Assembly (NCBI GenBank): GCA_018434945.1
Contig: JAHDOI010000031.1
Span: 1-64,000 of the forward strand
Reading direction: 5' to 3'
Length of the DNA: 64,000 nucleotides
Source: Selenomonadales bacterium
GTDB taxonomy: Bacteria > Bacillota > Negativicutes > Sporomusales > UBA7701
The notes below the pieces were generated by a model, which had not been told where the DNA came from, did no database searches, and saw only the letters and a list, made by a program, of their open reading frames with translations. Positions within the stretch are counted from its first letter, which is position 1. Every line of letters starts with the position of its first letter. A program made the position numbers and the translations under genes. Below are positions 14,958 to 24,061 of the stretch, piece after piece.

Positions 14958-16373
14958 ATGCCGCAATATAAGCCCGTGACTCCGGCGATCATCGAAGAGC
15001 TGACGGCTATCGTCGGCGACAAGGGTGTCGTCGTCGACCCGGACAAGCTTCAGCCTTACAGCCATGACGAGGTGACCGAGGTTCGCTACCACCGCATGCC
15101 CGAGGTGGTGGTCTATCCCGAGACGGCCGAGCAGGTGGCGGCGGTGGTCAGGCTGGCCAACAGGGAACTCGTCCCGGTGGTGCCGCGGGGGGCGGGCACG
15201 GGCCTGGCCTGCGGCGCGGTGCCGGTGCACGGCGGCATCGTGGTGGCGGTGGAGAGGATGAACAGGATTATCACGCTCGACGCCGACGCGATGTATATGG
15301 AGGTGGAGGCGGGCGTCCGCACCGAGGATGTGCAGCAGGCGGCCGGCGATGCGGGGCTTTTTTATGCCGGCGACCCTTGCAGCGGCGACAGCTGTTTCAT
15401 CGGCGGCAATGTGGCCACGAACGCCGGCGGCAACAAGGCGGTCAAGTACGGGACGACGCGCGACCAGGTGTACGCGATCGAGGTGGTGACGCCCACCGGC
15501 GAGATCACGACCCTCGGCGGGCGGCTGAAGAAGAGCAGCACCGGTTACCCGCTGGAGCAGCTGGTGATGGGGGCGGAGGGGACGCTGGGCATAATCACGA
15601 AGGTGACGCTCAAGCTGCTGCCGCTGCCTGAGCATGTGATGGACTTTCTGCTGGTCTTCCCCGATATCGAGCTGGCGATCGGCGTCATCCCCAAGCTGGT
15701 CAAGGCGGGGGTTACGCCGACATGCGTGGAGTTCATGGACAACGACGCGATCAGGAGCGTGGAGGCGTTCACCCGGGAGAAGCTGCCCCACGACGAGAAC
15801 GGCAACTACCTCATCCTCCAGGTGGAGGCCGACAGTGAGGAGGAGCTTGAGGACAAAGCGGTGGTGATCGACGAGGTTGGGATGGAGAACGGGGCGTTCG
15901 CCGTGCTGGTGCCTGATTCTCAGAAGATCTGGAAGGCGCGCAAGTCGTTCGCCGAGGCGGTGAGGCACGAGACGCTGACGCACAGCAACGAGGATGTCGT
16001 GGTGCCGGTCGATCTCATGCCCCAGACCATTCGCGAGCTTGACGCCATCTGCAGGCGGCACAGCGCGGTGGCCCGCACGGTCAGCCACGCCGGCGACGGC
16101 AATATCCACCTGTCGATCCTGCAGGGCGACATCCCGGACGAGTTCTGGTGCGAGAAGCTGAACGAAATCCACCGCGACATCTACGAGTATGTGTATTCGG
16201 TCGGCGGCAAGCTGTCGGGCGAGCACGGCATCGGCTACAAGCGCCGCCATCTGATGGAGGAGTATACCGACCCGGTGGAGCTGGGGCTGATGAAGGCGGT
16301 GAAGAAAGCCTGGGACCCCAACCTTATTCTGAATCCCGGCAAGATTTTCGATCTGGAGCAGCCGCTGCAGTAA
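14958..16373 (+). CDS. glcD: FAD-linked oxidase, glycolate/D-lactate dehydrogenase subunit type
   Basis: This 471-residue flavoprotein has an FAD-binding PCMH domain in its first half (VPRGAGTGLACGAVPVHGGIVV, then GGNVATNAGGNKAVKYG) and a C-terminal FAD-oxidase domain ending HGIGYKRR..NPGKIF. This is the GlcD arrangement. Relatives oxidise glycolate, D-lactate or another 2-hydroxy acid and hand electrons to an iron-sulfur partner or Etf. Neither partner is encoded here. ATG 14958 has AGGAGGG upstream. A lactate racemase gene lies 8 kb downstream, which would fit D-lactate use, but the link is only suggestive. Confidence 0.88.
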   Translation: MPQYKPVTPAIIEELTAIVGDKGVVVDPDKLQPYSHDEVTEVRYHRMPEVVVYPETAEQVAAVVRLANRELVPVVPRGAGTGLACGAVPVHGGIVVAVERMNRIITLDADAMYMEVEAGVRTEDVQQAAGDAGLFYAGDPCSGDSCFIGGNVATNAGGNKAVKYGTTRDQVYAIEVVTPTGEITTLGGRLKKSSTGYPLEQLVMGAEGTLGIITKVTLKLLPLPEHVMDFLLVFPDIELAIGVIPKLVKAGVTPTCVEFMDNDAIRSVEAFTREKLPHDENGNYLILQVEADSEEELEDKAVVIDEVGMENGAFAVLVPDSQKIWKARKSFAEAVRHETLTHSNEDVVVPVDLMPQTIRELDAICRRHSAVARTVSHAGDGNIHLSILQGDIPDEFWCEKLNEIHRDIYEYVYSVGGKLSGEHGIGYKRRHLMEEYTDPVELGLMKAVKKAWDPNLILNPGKIFDLEQPLQ

Positions 16374-16395
16374 CAGCGCAGGCTGCAGGCAGGCC

Positions 16396-16429
16396 GACCC
16401 CCGGGCGCGCAGGCGTCCGGGGGTCTTTT
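16396..16429 (+). terminator. Terminator after the GlcD-like gene
   Basis: GACCCCCGG..CCGGGGGTC followed by TTTT lies 23 bases after the stop codon. Confidence 0.85.
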
Positions 16430-16489
16430 GGCGTGCAAGGAGGATTTTGGCCGTTGCGGGGCAAAACCAGTCAGGGGAGGAATACAACG

Positions 16490-17110
16490 ATGTTCATCGA
16501 TTTTCACACCCATCCCCTCAATCACCGTTACTACTACGATGGCCTGCGGCCGGAGACGCTGACGGCGCGGGATATGGAGGACATCCGCGGGCTTTTGGCC
16601 CAGGGGGTGGAGCGCGGCCTTGACGCGATCGCGGTGACGGACCACGATCTGGCGCTGTCCGGCCTGTGGGCGGCGGCCGAGGCGCGGCGGCTCGCGCTGC
16701 CGATAATCGTCGTGGCCGGGTGCGAGTGCGAGCTGTACCATAACGGGGAATGGGTCCATATCCTGGCGCTCGGCCTCAAGGCGCCGCTGGAGTATACGCC
16801 TTATACGCCGGCCATCGAGCTCGCAGCCCGCATCCGCGGGCAGGGGGCGGTGGCGGTGCTGGCCCACCCGATGGCGTATGGCCCGGGCGCGTACCATAGC
16901 CTGAAGACGGTGGTGGACGGGGTGGAGTACCGCAACGGCGCCCAGGCGCGCCGGGGGGCGGCCGATTTCACCGCCGCGCTGGACGCCGACGGCTATAGCG
17001 GCCTGCGCCTGTGCGGCAGCGACTGCCACTGGCCGGATAAGCCGGCGGCGGAGCAGTGGGGGGCGCGGACGGAGATGGAGGAGAAAGAGTTCTTCCGTTT
17101 GTTTGGATGA
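16490..17110 (+). CDS. PHP-domain metal-dependent phosphoesterase
   Basis: This 206-residue cytoplasmic protein has PHP metal-site motifs: DFHTHP (4-9), TDHD, CECELY, LAHP and SDCHWPD near the end. It is shorter than histidinol-phosphatases and resembles stand-alone PHP phosphoesterases that cleave small phosphoesters or nucleotides. ATG 16490 follows GGGGAGG. The substrate is unknown. A palindromic element starts right at its stop codon. Confidence 0.85.
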   Translation: MFIDFHTHPLNHRYYYDGLRPETLTARDMEDIRGLLAQGVERGLDAIAVTDHDLALSGLWAAAEARRLALPIIVVAGCECELYHNGEWVHILALGLKAPLEYTPYTPAIELAARIRGQGAVAVLAHPMAYGPGAYHSLKTVVDGVEYRNGAQARRGAADFTAALDADGYSGLRLCGSDCHWPDKPAAEQWGARTEMEEKEFFRLFG

Positions 17111-17219
17111 GGCCGTTCAGAAGTCCCCAGATGCAAGGCGCACCGGATAAGCAGACACACGACGCTTCGGCGACGATGCGGTCGCTTACAACGCCGCAGA
17201 TGGGGGCTTATCAACGGCC
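17111..17219 (+). repeat. Palindromic intergenic element, copy D
   Basis: The conserved arms are GGCCGTTCAGAA..CCCCAGATGC and GCAGATGGGGGCTTATCAACGGCC. It carries a third tip type around GACGCTTCGGCG. It fills the gap between a PHP gene and the purL promoter. Confidence 0.85.
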
Positions 17220-17231
17220 GACCAGGACGTT

Positions 17232-17260
17232 TTGACCATATTTGCGATTTTTGGTACAAT
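17232..17260 (+). promoter_or_regulatory. sigmaA promoter of purL
   Basis: TTGACC and TACAAT are separated by 17 bases. No purine riboswitch aptamer was recognised in the short leader that follows. Confidence 0.85.
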
Positions 17261-17314
17261 ATAATAATTAACTTGTATGCTTTAAAGTAATATATTTGAC
17301 GAGGAGCGGACAGC

Positions 17315-20300
17315 ATGGCGGAGCAGGTCAAACGCATATATGTGGAGAAGCGGCCGGGGTTCGATGTCGAGGCCCGGAGCCTTCTGAACGAGTTCAGGCA
17401 TAACTTGGGCATAAGCGGTCTGACGGCGGTGCGGGCTCTCAACCGCTACGACGTGGCTGGCATTTCCGACGAGGAGTACGCCCGCTCGAAGAAGACGATT
17501 TTCGCCGAGCCGAACGCCGATTATGTGTACGACGAGCAGTTCCCGCTGGAGCGTTCCGACCGGGTGTTCGCGATGGAATATCTGCCCGGCCAGTACGACC
17601 AGCGGGCCGATTCGGCGGCCCAGTGCGTGCAGCTGCTGACCCAGAAGGAGAGGCCGGAGGTGGCGAACGCCAAGTTGATCGTGCTGAAGGGCGCGATCAG
17701 CGACAGCGATTTCGCCCGCATCAAGGCTTACTGCATCAATCCGGTGGAGTCGCGCGAGGCGTCGCTGTTAAAACCGGCGACGCTGGCGATGAAGACCGAG
17801 ACGCCGCCCGACGTGCCGGTGCTGCAAGGCTTCACGGCGAAGGGCGCCGAGGAGCTGGCGGGGCTCAGGGACGAGCTGGGGCTGGCGATGAGCGCCGAGG
17901 ACCTGGCGTTCTGCCAGGCTTATTTCCGCGATACCGAGAGACGCGACCCGACGCTGACCGAGCTGAGGGTGCTTGATACGTACTGGTCGGATCACTGCCG
18001 CCACACAACGTTCATGACGGCCATCGAGCAGGCCGAGATCGAGGAGGGGCGCTTCGCGGCGCCGGTGAAGGCCGCTTACCGCGAATATCTGGACGCCCGG
18101 GAGGCGATTTACGGCGAGGCGAAGAAGCCGCTGTGCCTGATGGATATCGCCACGATCGCGATGAAGGAGGCTAAGCGGCAGGGGCTGCTGGACGATCTGG
18201 AGGAGTCGGCGGAGATCAACGCCGCCAGCATCGTGGTGCCGGTGGAAATCGACGGCCGCACCGAAGAGTGGCTGGTGATGTTCAAGAACGAGACCCATAA
18301 CCATCCCACCGAGATCGAGCCGTTCGGCGGGGCGGCCACGTGCCTGGGCGGCGCCATCCGCGACCCGCTGTCGGGACGGTCGTACGTTTACCTGGCTCTG
18401 AGGGTGACGGGCAGCGGCGACCCCCGCGCGCCGATCGCCGAAACGCTGCCCGGCAAGCTGCCGCAGCGCAAGATCACCATCGCGGCCGCGACAGGCTACA
18501 GCTCGTACGGCAACCAGATCGGCCTGGCGACCGGCCAGGTGGCCGAGGTGTACGACGAGGGCTTCGTGGCCAAGCGGATGGAGATCGGCGCGGTTATCGG
18601 GGCGGCGCCGCGCGCGAATGTGGTCCGGCAGGAGCCGGTGACCGGCGACGCGGTGCTGCTGGTGGGCGGGCGCACCGGCCGCGACGGCTGCGGCGGCGCG
18701 ACCGGCTCGTCGAAGGAGCATACCGAGGAGTCGCTTGCGAGCTGCGGGGCGGAGGTGCAGAAGGGCAACCCGCCGACCGAGCGGAAGATCCAGCGGCTGT
18801 TCCGCCACCCGGCGGTCAGCCGGATGATAAAGAGGTGCAACGATTTCGGGGCCGGCGGGGTGTCGGTGGCCATCGGCGAGCTGACCGACGGCCTGGAGAT
18901 CGAACTCGACGCCGTGCCGAAGAAGTACGAGGGCCTGGACGGCACCGAGCTGGCCATCTCCGAGTCGCAGGAGCGGATGGCGGTGGTGGTGGCGGCGGCC
19001 GATGTGGTGGCCTTTGAGGAGTACGCCCGCGCCGAGAATCTCGAGGTGACGCAGGTGGCGAGGGTGACCGGCGACCGGCGGCTTGTGATGCGCTGGCGCG
19101 GCAGGACGATCGTCGATATCAGCCGCGATTTCCTCGACACGAGCGGCGTCCGCCAGACGACGAGCGTGGTGGTGGCGGCGCCTGCGCCGGCAGACGACTT
19201 TTTCGCGGCGACGCCGGCGGCGGTTAAGGGCAAGAGCGATATAAAGGCGGCGTGGCTGGCCAATCTGGCCGATCTGAACGTCGCCAGCCAGAAGGGGCTG
19301 GTGGAGCGGTTCGATAGCAGCATCGGCGCGGCGACGGTGGTGATGCCTTACGGGGGCGTCCGCCAGTCGACCCCGGCCGAGGGCGCGGTGGCGAAGCTGC
19401 CGGTGCTGGAGGGCGAGACGACGACCGGCACGATCATGACGTATGGCTACAACCCGCTGATCGGCAAGTGGAGCCCTTTCCACGGCGCGCTGTACGCGGT
19501 GGTGGAGGCGGTGACCAAGCTGGTGGCCATGGGCGGCGACTGGCGCAGGGCCAGGCTGACGCTGCAGGAGTATTTCGAGAAGCTCGGCAGGGACCCTGTC
19601 CGCTGGGGCAAGCCGTTCAGCGCGCTGCTGGGGGCGTACCGCGCCCAGAAGGAGCTGGGCGTGCCGGCCATCGGCGGCAAGGACAGCATGTCGGGTACCT
19701 TTATGGATATGAATGTGCCGCCGACGCTGGTGGCGTTCGCGCTCTGCCCGGTGGATGTGCGGCGGGCGGTTTCGCAGGAGTTCAAGCAGGCCGGCAGCGC
19801 GGTGGTGCTGATCGGTGCGCCGCGGGGCGAAGACGGGCTGCCCGATTTCGCCGTTCTCAAGGCCAATTATGCGAAGATTCACGAGCTGATAACCGCCGGT
19901 CTGGTGCTGGCCTCCCATACGGTGAAGACGGGCGGCGTGGCGGCGGCGGTCAGCAAGATGGCGTTCGGCAACCATATCGGGTTCGCGTTCGCCGGCGGCG
20001 CGGAAGGGGTCGACCTGTTCGCGCCCGACTACGGTTCGGTCATCCTCGAATTGCCGGGCGACACCGACCTGGCCGCCGCCCTGGCGGGCGTGAGCTGGCG
20101 CGAGCTGGGCCGCACCCGGGAGCGGCCTGTAATCAGCGTCGGCGGGGCGGAGATCTCGCTCGACGAGGCGTACGCCGCGTGGGAGAAGCCGCTGGAGGAC
20201 ATTTTCCCGACCCGCACCCAGGAGTGCGCTGCCCCGCCGCCGCCGGTGGCGAGCTATGCGAGGCGCGGCGCCGCTAAAGCGGCGGCGCCGGTGGCGAGGC

Positions 20301-21097
20301 CGCGGGTGCTCATCCCGGTTTTCCCGGGGACGAACTGCGAGTACGACAGTGTGCGGGCGTTCGCCAAGGCGGGGGCAGAGGCGGAGACGCTGGTTTTCCG
20401 CAACCTGACGGCCGCCGATATCGAGGAGTCGGTCGCCGCGCTGGTGCGCGGGATCGGCCGCAGCCAGATAATCATGCTGCCGGGCGGCTTCAGCGCCGGC
20501 GACGAGCCGGACGGTTCGGCGAAGTTCATCGCCACCGTCTTCCGCAACCCGCGCGTCCGGGAGGCGACGACCGCCTTCCTCGAACGGCGGGACGGGCTGA
20601 TGCTCGGCATCTGCAACGGCTTCCAGGCGCTCATCAAGCTGGGGCTGCTGCCTTACGGCCGGATCGTCGACGAACTGGGCGAGGCCGACCCGACGCTGAC
20701 GTTCAACAAGATCGGCCGCCATGTGGCCTGCCTGGTGAGGACGCGGGTGGCGTCCGTGCTGTCGCCCTGGCTGTCGGACGCGGCGGTGGACGATATCCAT
20801 ACGATCGCGGTATCCCACGGGGAAGGGCGGTTCGTCGCCCCGCCCGCGTCGGTCGACCGGCTGATCGCCGCCGGCCAGATCGCCACCCAGTATGTCGACC
20901 TGGACGGCAAGCCGTCGAACGATATCCGCTTCAACCCGAACGGCTCGGTCGCCGCGGTGGAGGGCATCACCAGCCCCGATGGCCGCATTTTCGGCAAGAT
21001 GGGCCATTCGGAGCGGACGGGGCCGTATGTGGCGGTGAATGTGCCGGGGGATAAGGAGCAGGGGATATTTGCCTCAGGCGTAAAGTATTTTCGGTAG
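17315..21097 (+). CDS. purL: Phosphoribosylformylglycinamidine synthase, single-chain
   Basis: This 1260-residue cytoplasmic enzyme of purine synthesis converts FGAR, glutamine and ATP to FGAM. It is the large form, with an N-terminal PurS-like segment, a linker, two AIRS-type ATP-binding halves (YWSDHCRHTTFM near 225, FKNETHNHPTEIEPFGGAATCLGG near 325, and IGGKDSMSGTF in the second half) and a C-terminal glutaminase with the nucleophile Cys in MLGICNGFQAL. Bacilli split these functions into purS, purQ and purL; a single chain is seen in many clostridia and proteobacteria. It stands alone behind its own promoter, away from other pur genes. Confidence 0.96.
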   Translation: MAEQVKRIYVEKRPGFDVEARSLLNEFRHNLGISGLTAVRALNRYDVAGISDEEYARSKKTIFAEPNADYVYDEQFPLERSDRVFAMEYLPGQYDQRADSAAQCVQLLTQKERPEVANAKLIVLKGAISDSDFARIKAYCINPVESREASLLKPATLAMKTETPPDVPVLQGFTAKGAEELAGLRDELGLAMSAEDLAFCQAYFRDTERRDPTLTELRVLDTYWSDHCRHTTFMTAIEQAEIEEGRFAAPVKAAYREYLDAREAIYGEAKKPLCLMDIATIAMKEAKRQGLLDDLEESAEINAASIVVPVEIDGRTEEWLVMFKNETHNHPTEIEPFGGAATCLGGAIRDPLSGRSYVYLALRVTGSGDPRAPIAETLPGKLPQRKITIAAATGYSSYGNQIGLATGQVAEVYDEGFVAKRMEIGAVIGAAPRANVVRQEPVTGDAVLLVGGRTGRDGCGGATGSSKEHTEESLASCGAEVQKGNPPTERKIQRLFRHPAVSRMIKRCNDFGAGGVSVAIGELTDGLEIELDAVPKKYEGLDGTELAISESQERMAVVVAAADVVAFEEYARAENLEVTQVARVTGDRRLVMRWRGRTIVDISRDFLDTSGVRQTTSVVVAAPAPADDFFAATPAAVKGKSDIKAAWLANLADLNVASQKGLVERFDSSIGAATVVMPYGGVRQSTPAEGAVAKLPVLEGETTTGTIMTYGYNPLIGKWSPFHGALYAVVEAVTKLVAMGGDWRRARLTLQEYFEKLGRDPVRWGKPFSALLGAYRAQKELGVPAIGGKDSMSGTFMDMNVPPTLVAFALCPVDVRRAVSQEFKQAGSAVVLIGAPRGEDGLPDFAVLKANYAKIHELITAGLVLASHTVKTGGVAAAVSKMAFGNHIGFAFAGGAEGVDLFAPDYGSVILELPGDTDLAAALAGVSWRELGRTRERPVISVGGAEISLDEAYAAWEKPLEDIFPTRTQECAAPPPPVASYARRGAAKAAAPVARPRVLIPVFPGTNCEYDSVRAFAKAGAEAETLVFRNLTAADIEESVAALVRGIGRSQIIMLPGGFSAGDEPDGSAKFIATVFRNPRVREATTAFLERRDGLMLGICNGFQALIKLGLLPYGRIVDELGEADPTLTFNKIGRHVACLVRTRVASVLSPWLSDAAVDDIHTIAVSHGEGRFVAPPASVDRLIAAGQIATQYVDLDGKPSNDIRFNPNGSVAAVEGITSPDGRIFGKMGHSERTGPYVAVNVPGDKEQGIFASGVKYFR

Positions 21098-21126
21098 AAA
21101 CAGGGGAAGCGGAACATTGCTTGTTC

Positions 21127-21334
21127 TCGGAAGATGCAATCACCGCTCGGCGAGCCTTCGGATGAACGCGCTGTTGGCTTGCGTCGACTCAACCGTACCG
21201 GCGCCAAACGGGCGTCCATGCCCGTTGTCGCCTCGCCCGGCCGTCCATGGCCGGGCGTACGGTATCGTTGCGACTGCTGCGCTTACAGCGCGTAACATCC
21301 TCCGTCAATGCTCGCTTGTGCTTGCATCTTCCGA
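21127..21334 (+). repeat. Branched 208 bp structured repeat, family 2, copy 1
   Basis: The outer arms TCGGAAGATGCAA and TTGCATCTTCCGA are perfect 13-base complements. Inner arms ACGCGCTGT (21166-21174) and ACAGCGCGT (21285-21293) also pair. Two apical hairpins, AACGGGC/GCCCGTT and CGCCCGGCC/GGCCGGGCG, both close on the loop GTCCAT. Together they make a multi-branched fold. The element fills the purL-amidase gap. A relative is at 29356-29557. Confidence 0.75.
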
Positions 21335-21382
21335 ACCGCGATAAAGCTTGAGAAGTTTTATTCACGCATAGGAGGGACGGGT

Positions 21383-22858
21383 ATGGGCGGATTTTCGCTA
21401 GAAAATGCGACAATTGCGTCTTGCCATGCCGCGCTGCTGGCGGGGGAGATAACGGCCCGCGGGCTGGTGGAGGCTTATCTGGCGCGGATCGCGGCCTACG
21501 ACAAGCGGGGGCCGGCGGTGAACGCGGTGATCGCCGTCAACCCGCGGGCGCTGGCGACAGCGGATGAACTCGACGCCAGGCAGCGCAGGCATGGGCTGAC
21601 CGGCCCGCTCCACGGGGTGCCGGTGCTGCTGAAGGATAATATCAATACATACGATATGCCGACGACGGCCGGGTCGCTGAGCCTCGAGGGCTGGCGGCCG
21701 CGCGCCGACGCGTTCGCGGCCGCCCGGCTGCGGGCTGCGGGGGCGATAATCCTGGCGAAGGTCAATCTGCACGAGTTCGCGGTGTGGGGGGAGACGGTCA
21801 GTTCGCTTGGCGGGCAGACGCTCAATCCGTACGACCTGACCCGGACGCCGGGCGGTTCGAGCGGCGGCACGGGGGCCGGCCTGGCGGCCGCGTTCGGCCT
21901 GGCGGGGCTGGGGACGGACACCGTCAATTCGGTGCGCTCGCCGGCTTCGGCGAACGGGCTTGTCGGCATCAAGCCGACGCTGGGACTGGTCAGCCGCAGC
22001 GGCATCGTGCCGTATGCCCTTACCCAGGATACCGCCGGGCCGCTGGCTTATACCGTGGCGGACGCGGCCAGGGTGCTGGACGTCATCGCCGGTTACGACG
22101 AGGCCGACCCGGCGACCGCCTGGGGGTTCGGCCGTGATACGGACACCGGCAAGGAACTGGACGATGGCGGGCTCAAGGGGGCGCGGCTGGGGGTGGTGGA
22201 GCCGCTGTTCGGCGGCGACGCCGCCCACCGCGAGGTGAACGCGGTGATGGAAGCCGCGCTCGCCAGGCTGAAGGCAGGGGGGGCGACGCTGGTGACGGTG
22301 AGCCACCCCGACCTGGACGCGGCGAAGCTGATCGCCGCGACGAGCGTCCATGTCCACGAGTTCGCCCGCGATCTGGGCGCCTTTCTGGCCGACCCGGCCG
22401 CGGCGCTGCCGGTGAAGTCGCTGGCCGCGGTGGCCGCCGGCGGGCGGTATCACCCCGGGATCGCCGACAATATCAGGCAGGCGCTGGCCGTGGCCGGCGA
22501 CGGGGACGAGTACCGCCGGCGGCTGGCGGCGCGCAGCGTCCTGCAGCTGACGGTGATGCAGCTTTTGGCCCGCCACCGGCTGGACGCGCTGGTGTACCCG
22601 CACCAGAAACGCCTGGTGGTGCCGGTGGGCGAGACGCAGGCCGACCGCAACGGCGTGGTGGGGGCGGTGACCGGCTTCCCGGCCGTCGTGGTGCCGGGCG
22701 GCTTCTCGCGGCCGACGGACACGGCGCCGCTCGGCGTGCCGGTGGGGCTGGAACTGCTCGGCCGGCCGTGGAGCGAGCGACTGCTCGTCAGGCTGGCCCA
22801 TGCGTTCGAACAGCTGGAGAGTGTGCGGCGGTTGCCGGTGAGCACGCCGCTGCTGTAA
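21383..22858 (+). CDS. Amidase signature family protein
   Basis: This 491-residue hydrolase of the amidase signature family has the Ser-cisSer-Lys set in place: Lys84 in VLLKDNI, Ser159/Ser160 in GGSSGG, and Ser183 in GTDTVNSVRSPAS. The usual glycine pair before the nucleophile (TGGS) is replaced by VN, so the active-site loop differs from GatA. Such enzymes hydrolyse various amides; GatA itself is unlikely because gatB and gatC are absent. ATG 21383 follows AGGAGGG. Confidence 0.88.
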   Translation: MGGFSLENATIASCHAALLAGEITARGLVEAYLARIAAYDKRGPAVNAVIAVNPRALATADELDARQRRHGLTGPLHGVPVLLKDNINTYDMPTTAGSLSLEGWRPRADAFAAARLRAAGAIILAKVNLHEFAVWGETVSSLGGQTLNPYDLTRTPGGSSGGTGAGLAAAFGLAGLGTDTVNSVRSPASANGLVGIKPTLGLVSRSGIVPYALTQDTAGPLAYTVADAARVLDVIAGYDEADPATAWGFGRDTDTGKELDDGGLKGARLGVVEPLFGGDAAHREVNAVMEAALARLKAGGATLVTVSHPDLDAAKLIAATSVHVHEFARDLGAFLADPAAALPVKSLAAVAAGGRYHPGIADNIRQALAVAGDGDEYRRRLAARSVLQLTVMQLLARHRLDALVYPHQKRLVVPVGETQADRNGVVGAVTGFPAVVVPGGFSRPTDTAPLGVPVGLELLGRPWSERLLVRLAHAFEQLESVRRLPVSTPLL

Positions 22859-22873
22859 AACTCGACCGTCGAT

Positions 22874-22905
22874 AACCCCCTTGCCTCCGGGGCGAGGGGG
22901 TTTTT
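22874..22905 (+). terminator. Terminator after the amidase gene
   Basis: The AACCCCCTTGCC..GGCGAGGGGGTTTTT hairpin with T run lies 15 bases after the stop codon. Confidence 0.85.
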
Positions 22906-22985
22906 GTGTGTCATGGCCGGGAATAAAGGAGCGGCGGACAAGGGATACTGGGGGTGGGATTTCACAGAATAGGGGAGGTTTTTGT

Positions 22986-23390
22986 ATGCAGGCTGCGATG
23001 ACTGATGTTGACAGGCTGGTGATCGAGGGACTGGTGCCTTTCCGCAACAGGCTCACTGCCGTGTTCCGCGACAAGCATCCGTATCTTTTCGGGATGGCGT
23101 CGGCAGCGCTGACCGGCAAGGAGAGCAAGTTCGGCGTCCAGGTGACCGAGGGCGGGCGGGTGGCCGGCGAATACACCCTGCACGTCAGCGGGGTGGAGAT
23201 TACCGGCGCCGAGCCGGGTAAGCTGGAATCGGGCGTTCAGCTGCCTTATGCCGGCACGATCAAGCCGTATATGGTCATCGAGCGGTCCGGGCTGGAGAGG
23301 ATCCTCGGCGACGAGGCCGCGATCATGGCCGACCCGTTCCCCGCGATGCTGAGGCATCTGCCGGAGTTGACGGTGAAGTTCCTGCGATGA
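22986..23390 (+). CDS. Conserved small soluble protein paired with cytochrome b
   Basis: This 134-residue protein starts at ATG 22986 behind GGGGAGG. No signal peptide, heme or Cys motif is seen. It mixes an N-terminal helix with a beta-rich centre (FGVQVTEGGRVAGEYTLHV) and a helical end, an outline that recalls SCP2-like or lipid-binding folds, but this is a guess. Its last four bases overlap the start of the cytochrome b gene (ATGA), so the two are translationally coupled and probably work together. Confidence 0.75.
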   Translation: MQAAMTDVDRLVIEGLVPFRNRLTAVFRDKHPYLFGMASAALTGKESKFGVQVTEGGRVAGEYTLHVSGVEITGAEPGKLESGVQLPYAGTIKPYMVIERSGLERILGDEAAIMADPFPAMLRHLPELTVKFLR

Positions 23391-23986
23391 AGCTGCTGCT
23401 TCACCCTTTGCCTGTCCGGATATTCCACTGGGTGATGTTCGCGGCGGTGATGGTGCTGCTGCCGACAGGGCTGTATCTCCACGAGCCGCCGGCGTGGCTG
23501 CGGCTGCCGATGAGCCTGATGCGCGAGCTCCACGGCGTGGCCGCGGCCGCCCTGATAGTCAACATGGTTCTGCATGTTTACTATTACGCCAGGACGGGCA
23601 AGCATACCGAGATCCTGCTGCTGCCGGGCGACTGGGCGAATGTGCGCAGCTTTCTGCGCTATTACCTGTTCGTCACCGCCCACCATCCGAATTTCGGCCG
23701 CTATAACCCCGGACAGAAGGCGCTGTTCACCGCCTGGGGGCTGGTGGTGATCGTGGCGGCGGTGACAGGCGCGGCGCTGATGTTCCCGGGCGAAACCACC
23801 CGCCTGCAGCGGATGCTGGGCGGCCTGAACGCCATCCGCAGCGCCCATTTCTTCGTCGCCGCCTTTTTCGCCGCCTCTGTCCCTTTCCACCTGTACCTCG
23901 TTTTCACCGAGTCGCCTGCCAAGCTGCAGGCGATCTTCACCGGCTATGTCCAGAAGGAGCCCAAACCGCCGCCGAAATCGCCGTGA
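23387..23986 (+). CDS. Cytochrome b561-type membrane subunit
   Basis: This 199-residue inner-membrane protein has about four helices and the histidine pattern of di-heme cytochromes b of the FdnI/HydC (formate dehydrogenase gamma or hydrogenase) type. His6 and His14 are in the N-terminal RIFHWVMF region, His49 and His62 in helix two (RELHGVAAA..LHVYYYA), and late His residues in RSAHFF and VPFHLYL. Such proteins pass electrons between a periplasmic or membrane dehydrogenase and quinone. No catalytic subunit is adjacent; the partner appears to be the small soluble protein upstream. Confidence 0.82.
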   Translation: MKLLLHPLPVRIFHWVMFAAVMVLLPTGLYLHEPPAWLRLPMSLMRELHGVAAAALIVNMVLHVYYYARTGKHTEILLLPGDWANVRSFLRYYLFVTAHHPNFGRYNPGQKALFTAWGLVVIVAAVTGAALMFPGETTRLQRMLGGLNAIRSAHFFVAAFFAASVPFHLYLVFTESPAKLQAIFTGYVQKEPKPPPKSP

Positions 23987-24061
23987 ACGCTTCCGGACGG
24001 CAGGAAAAAGGATGGCCGGGGAGGAAATATCTGCTATCTGACGCGAAGGGGCTGAGCAGAT

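Noticed and set aside
17220-17314. Purine riboswitch in the purL leader
   Set aside because: The leader after the promoter is short and AT-rich and lacks the conserved core of purine aptamers.
17768-21007. Minus-strand frame of 1079 codons opposite purL
   Set aside because: Same antisense effect of high GC; the composition is arginine- and histidine-rich without domains, while purL motifs are complete.
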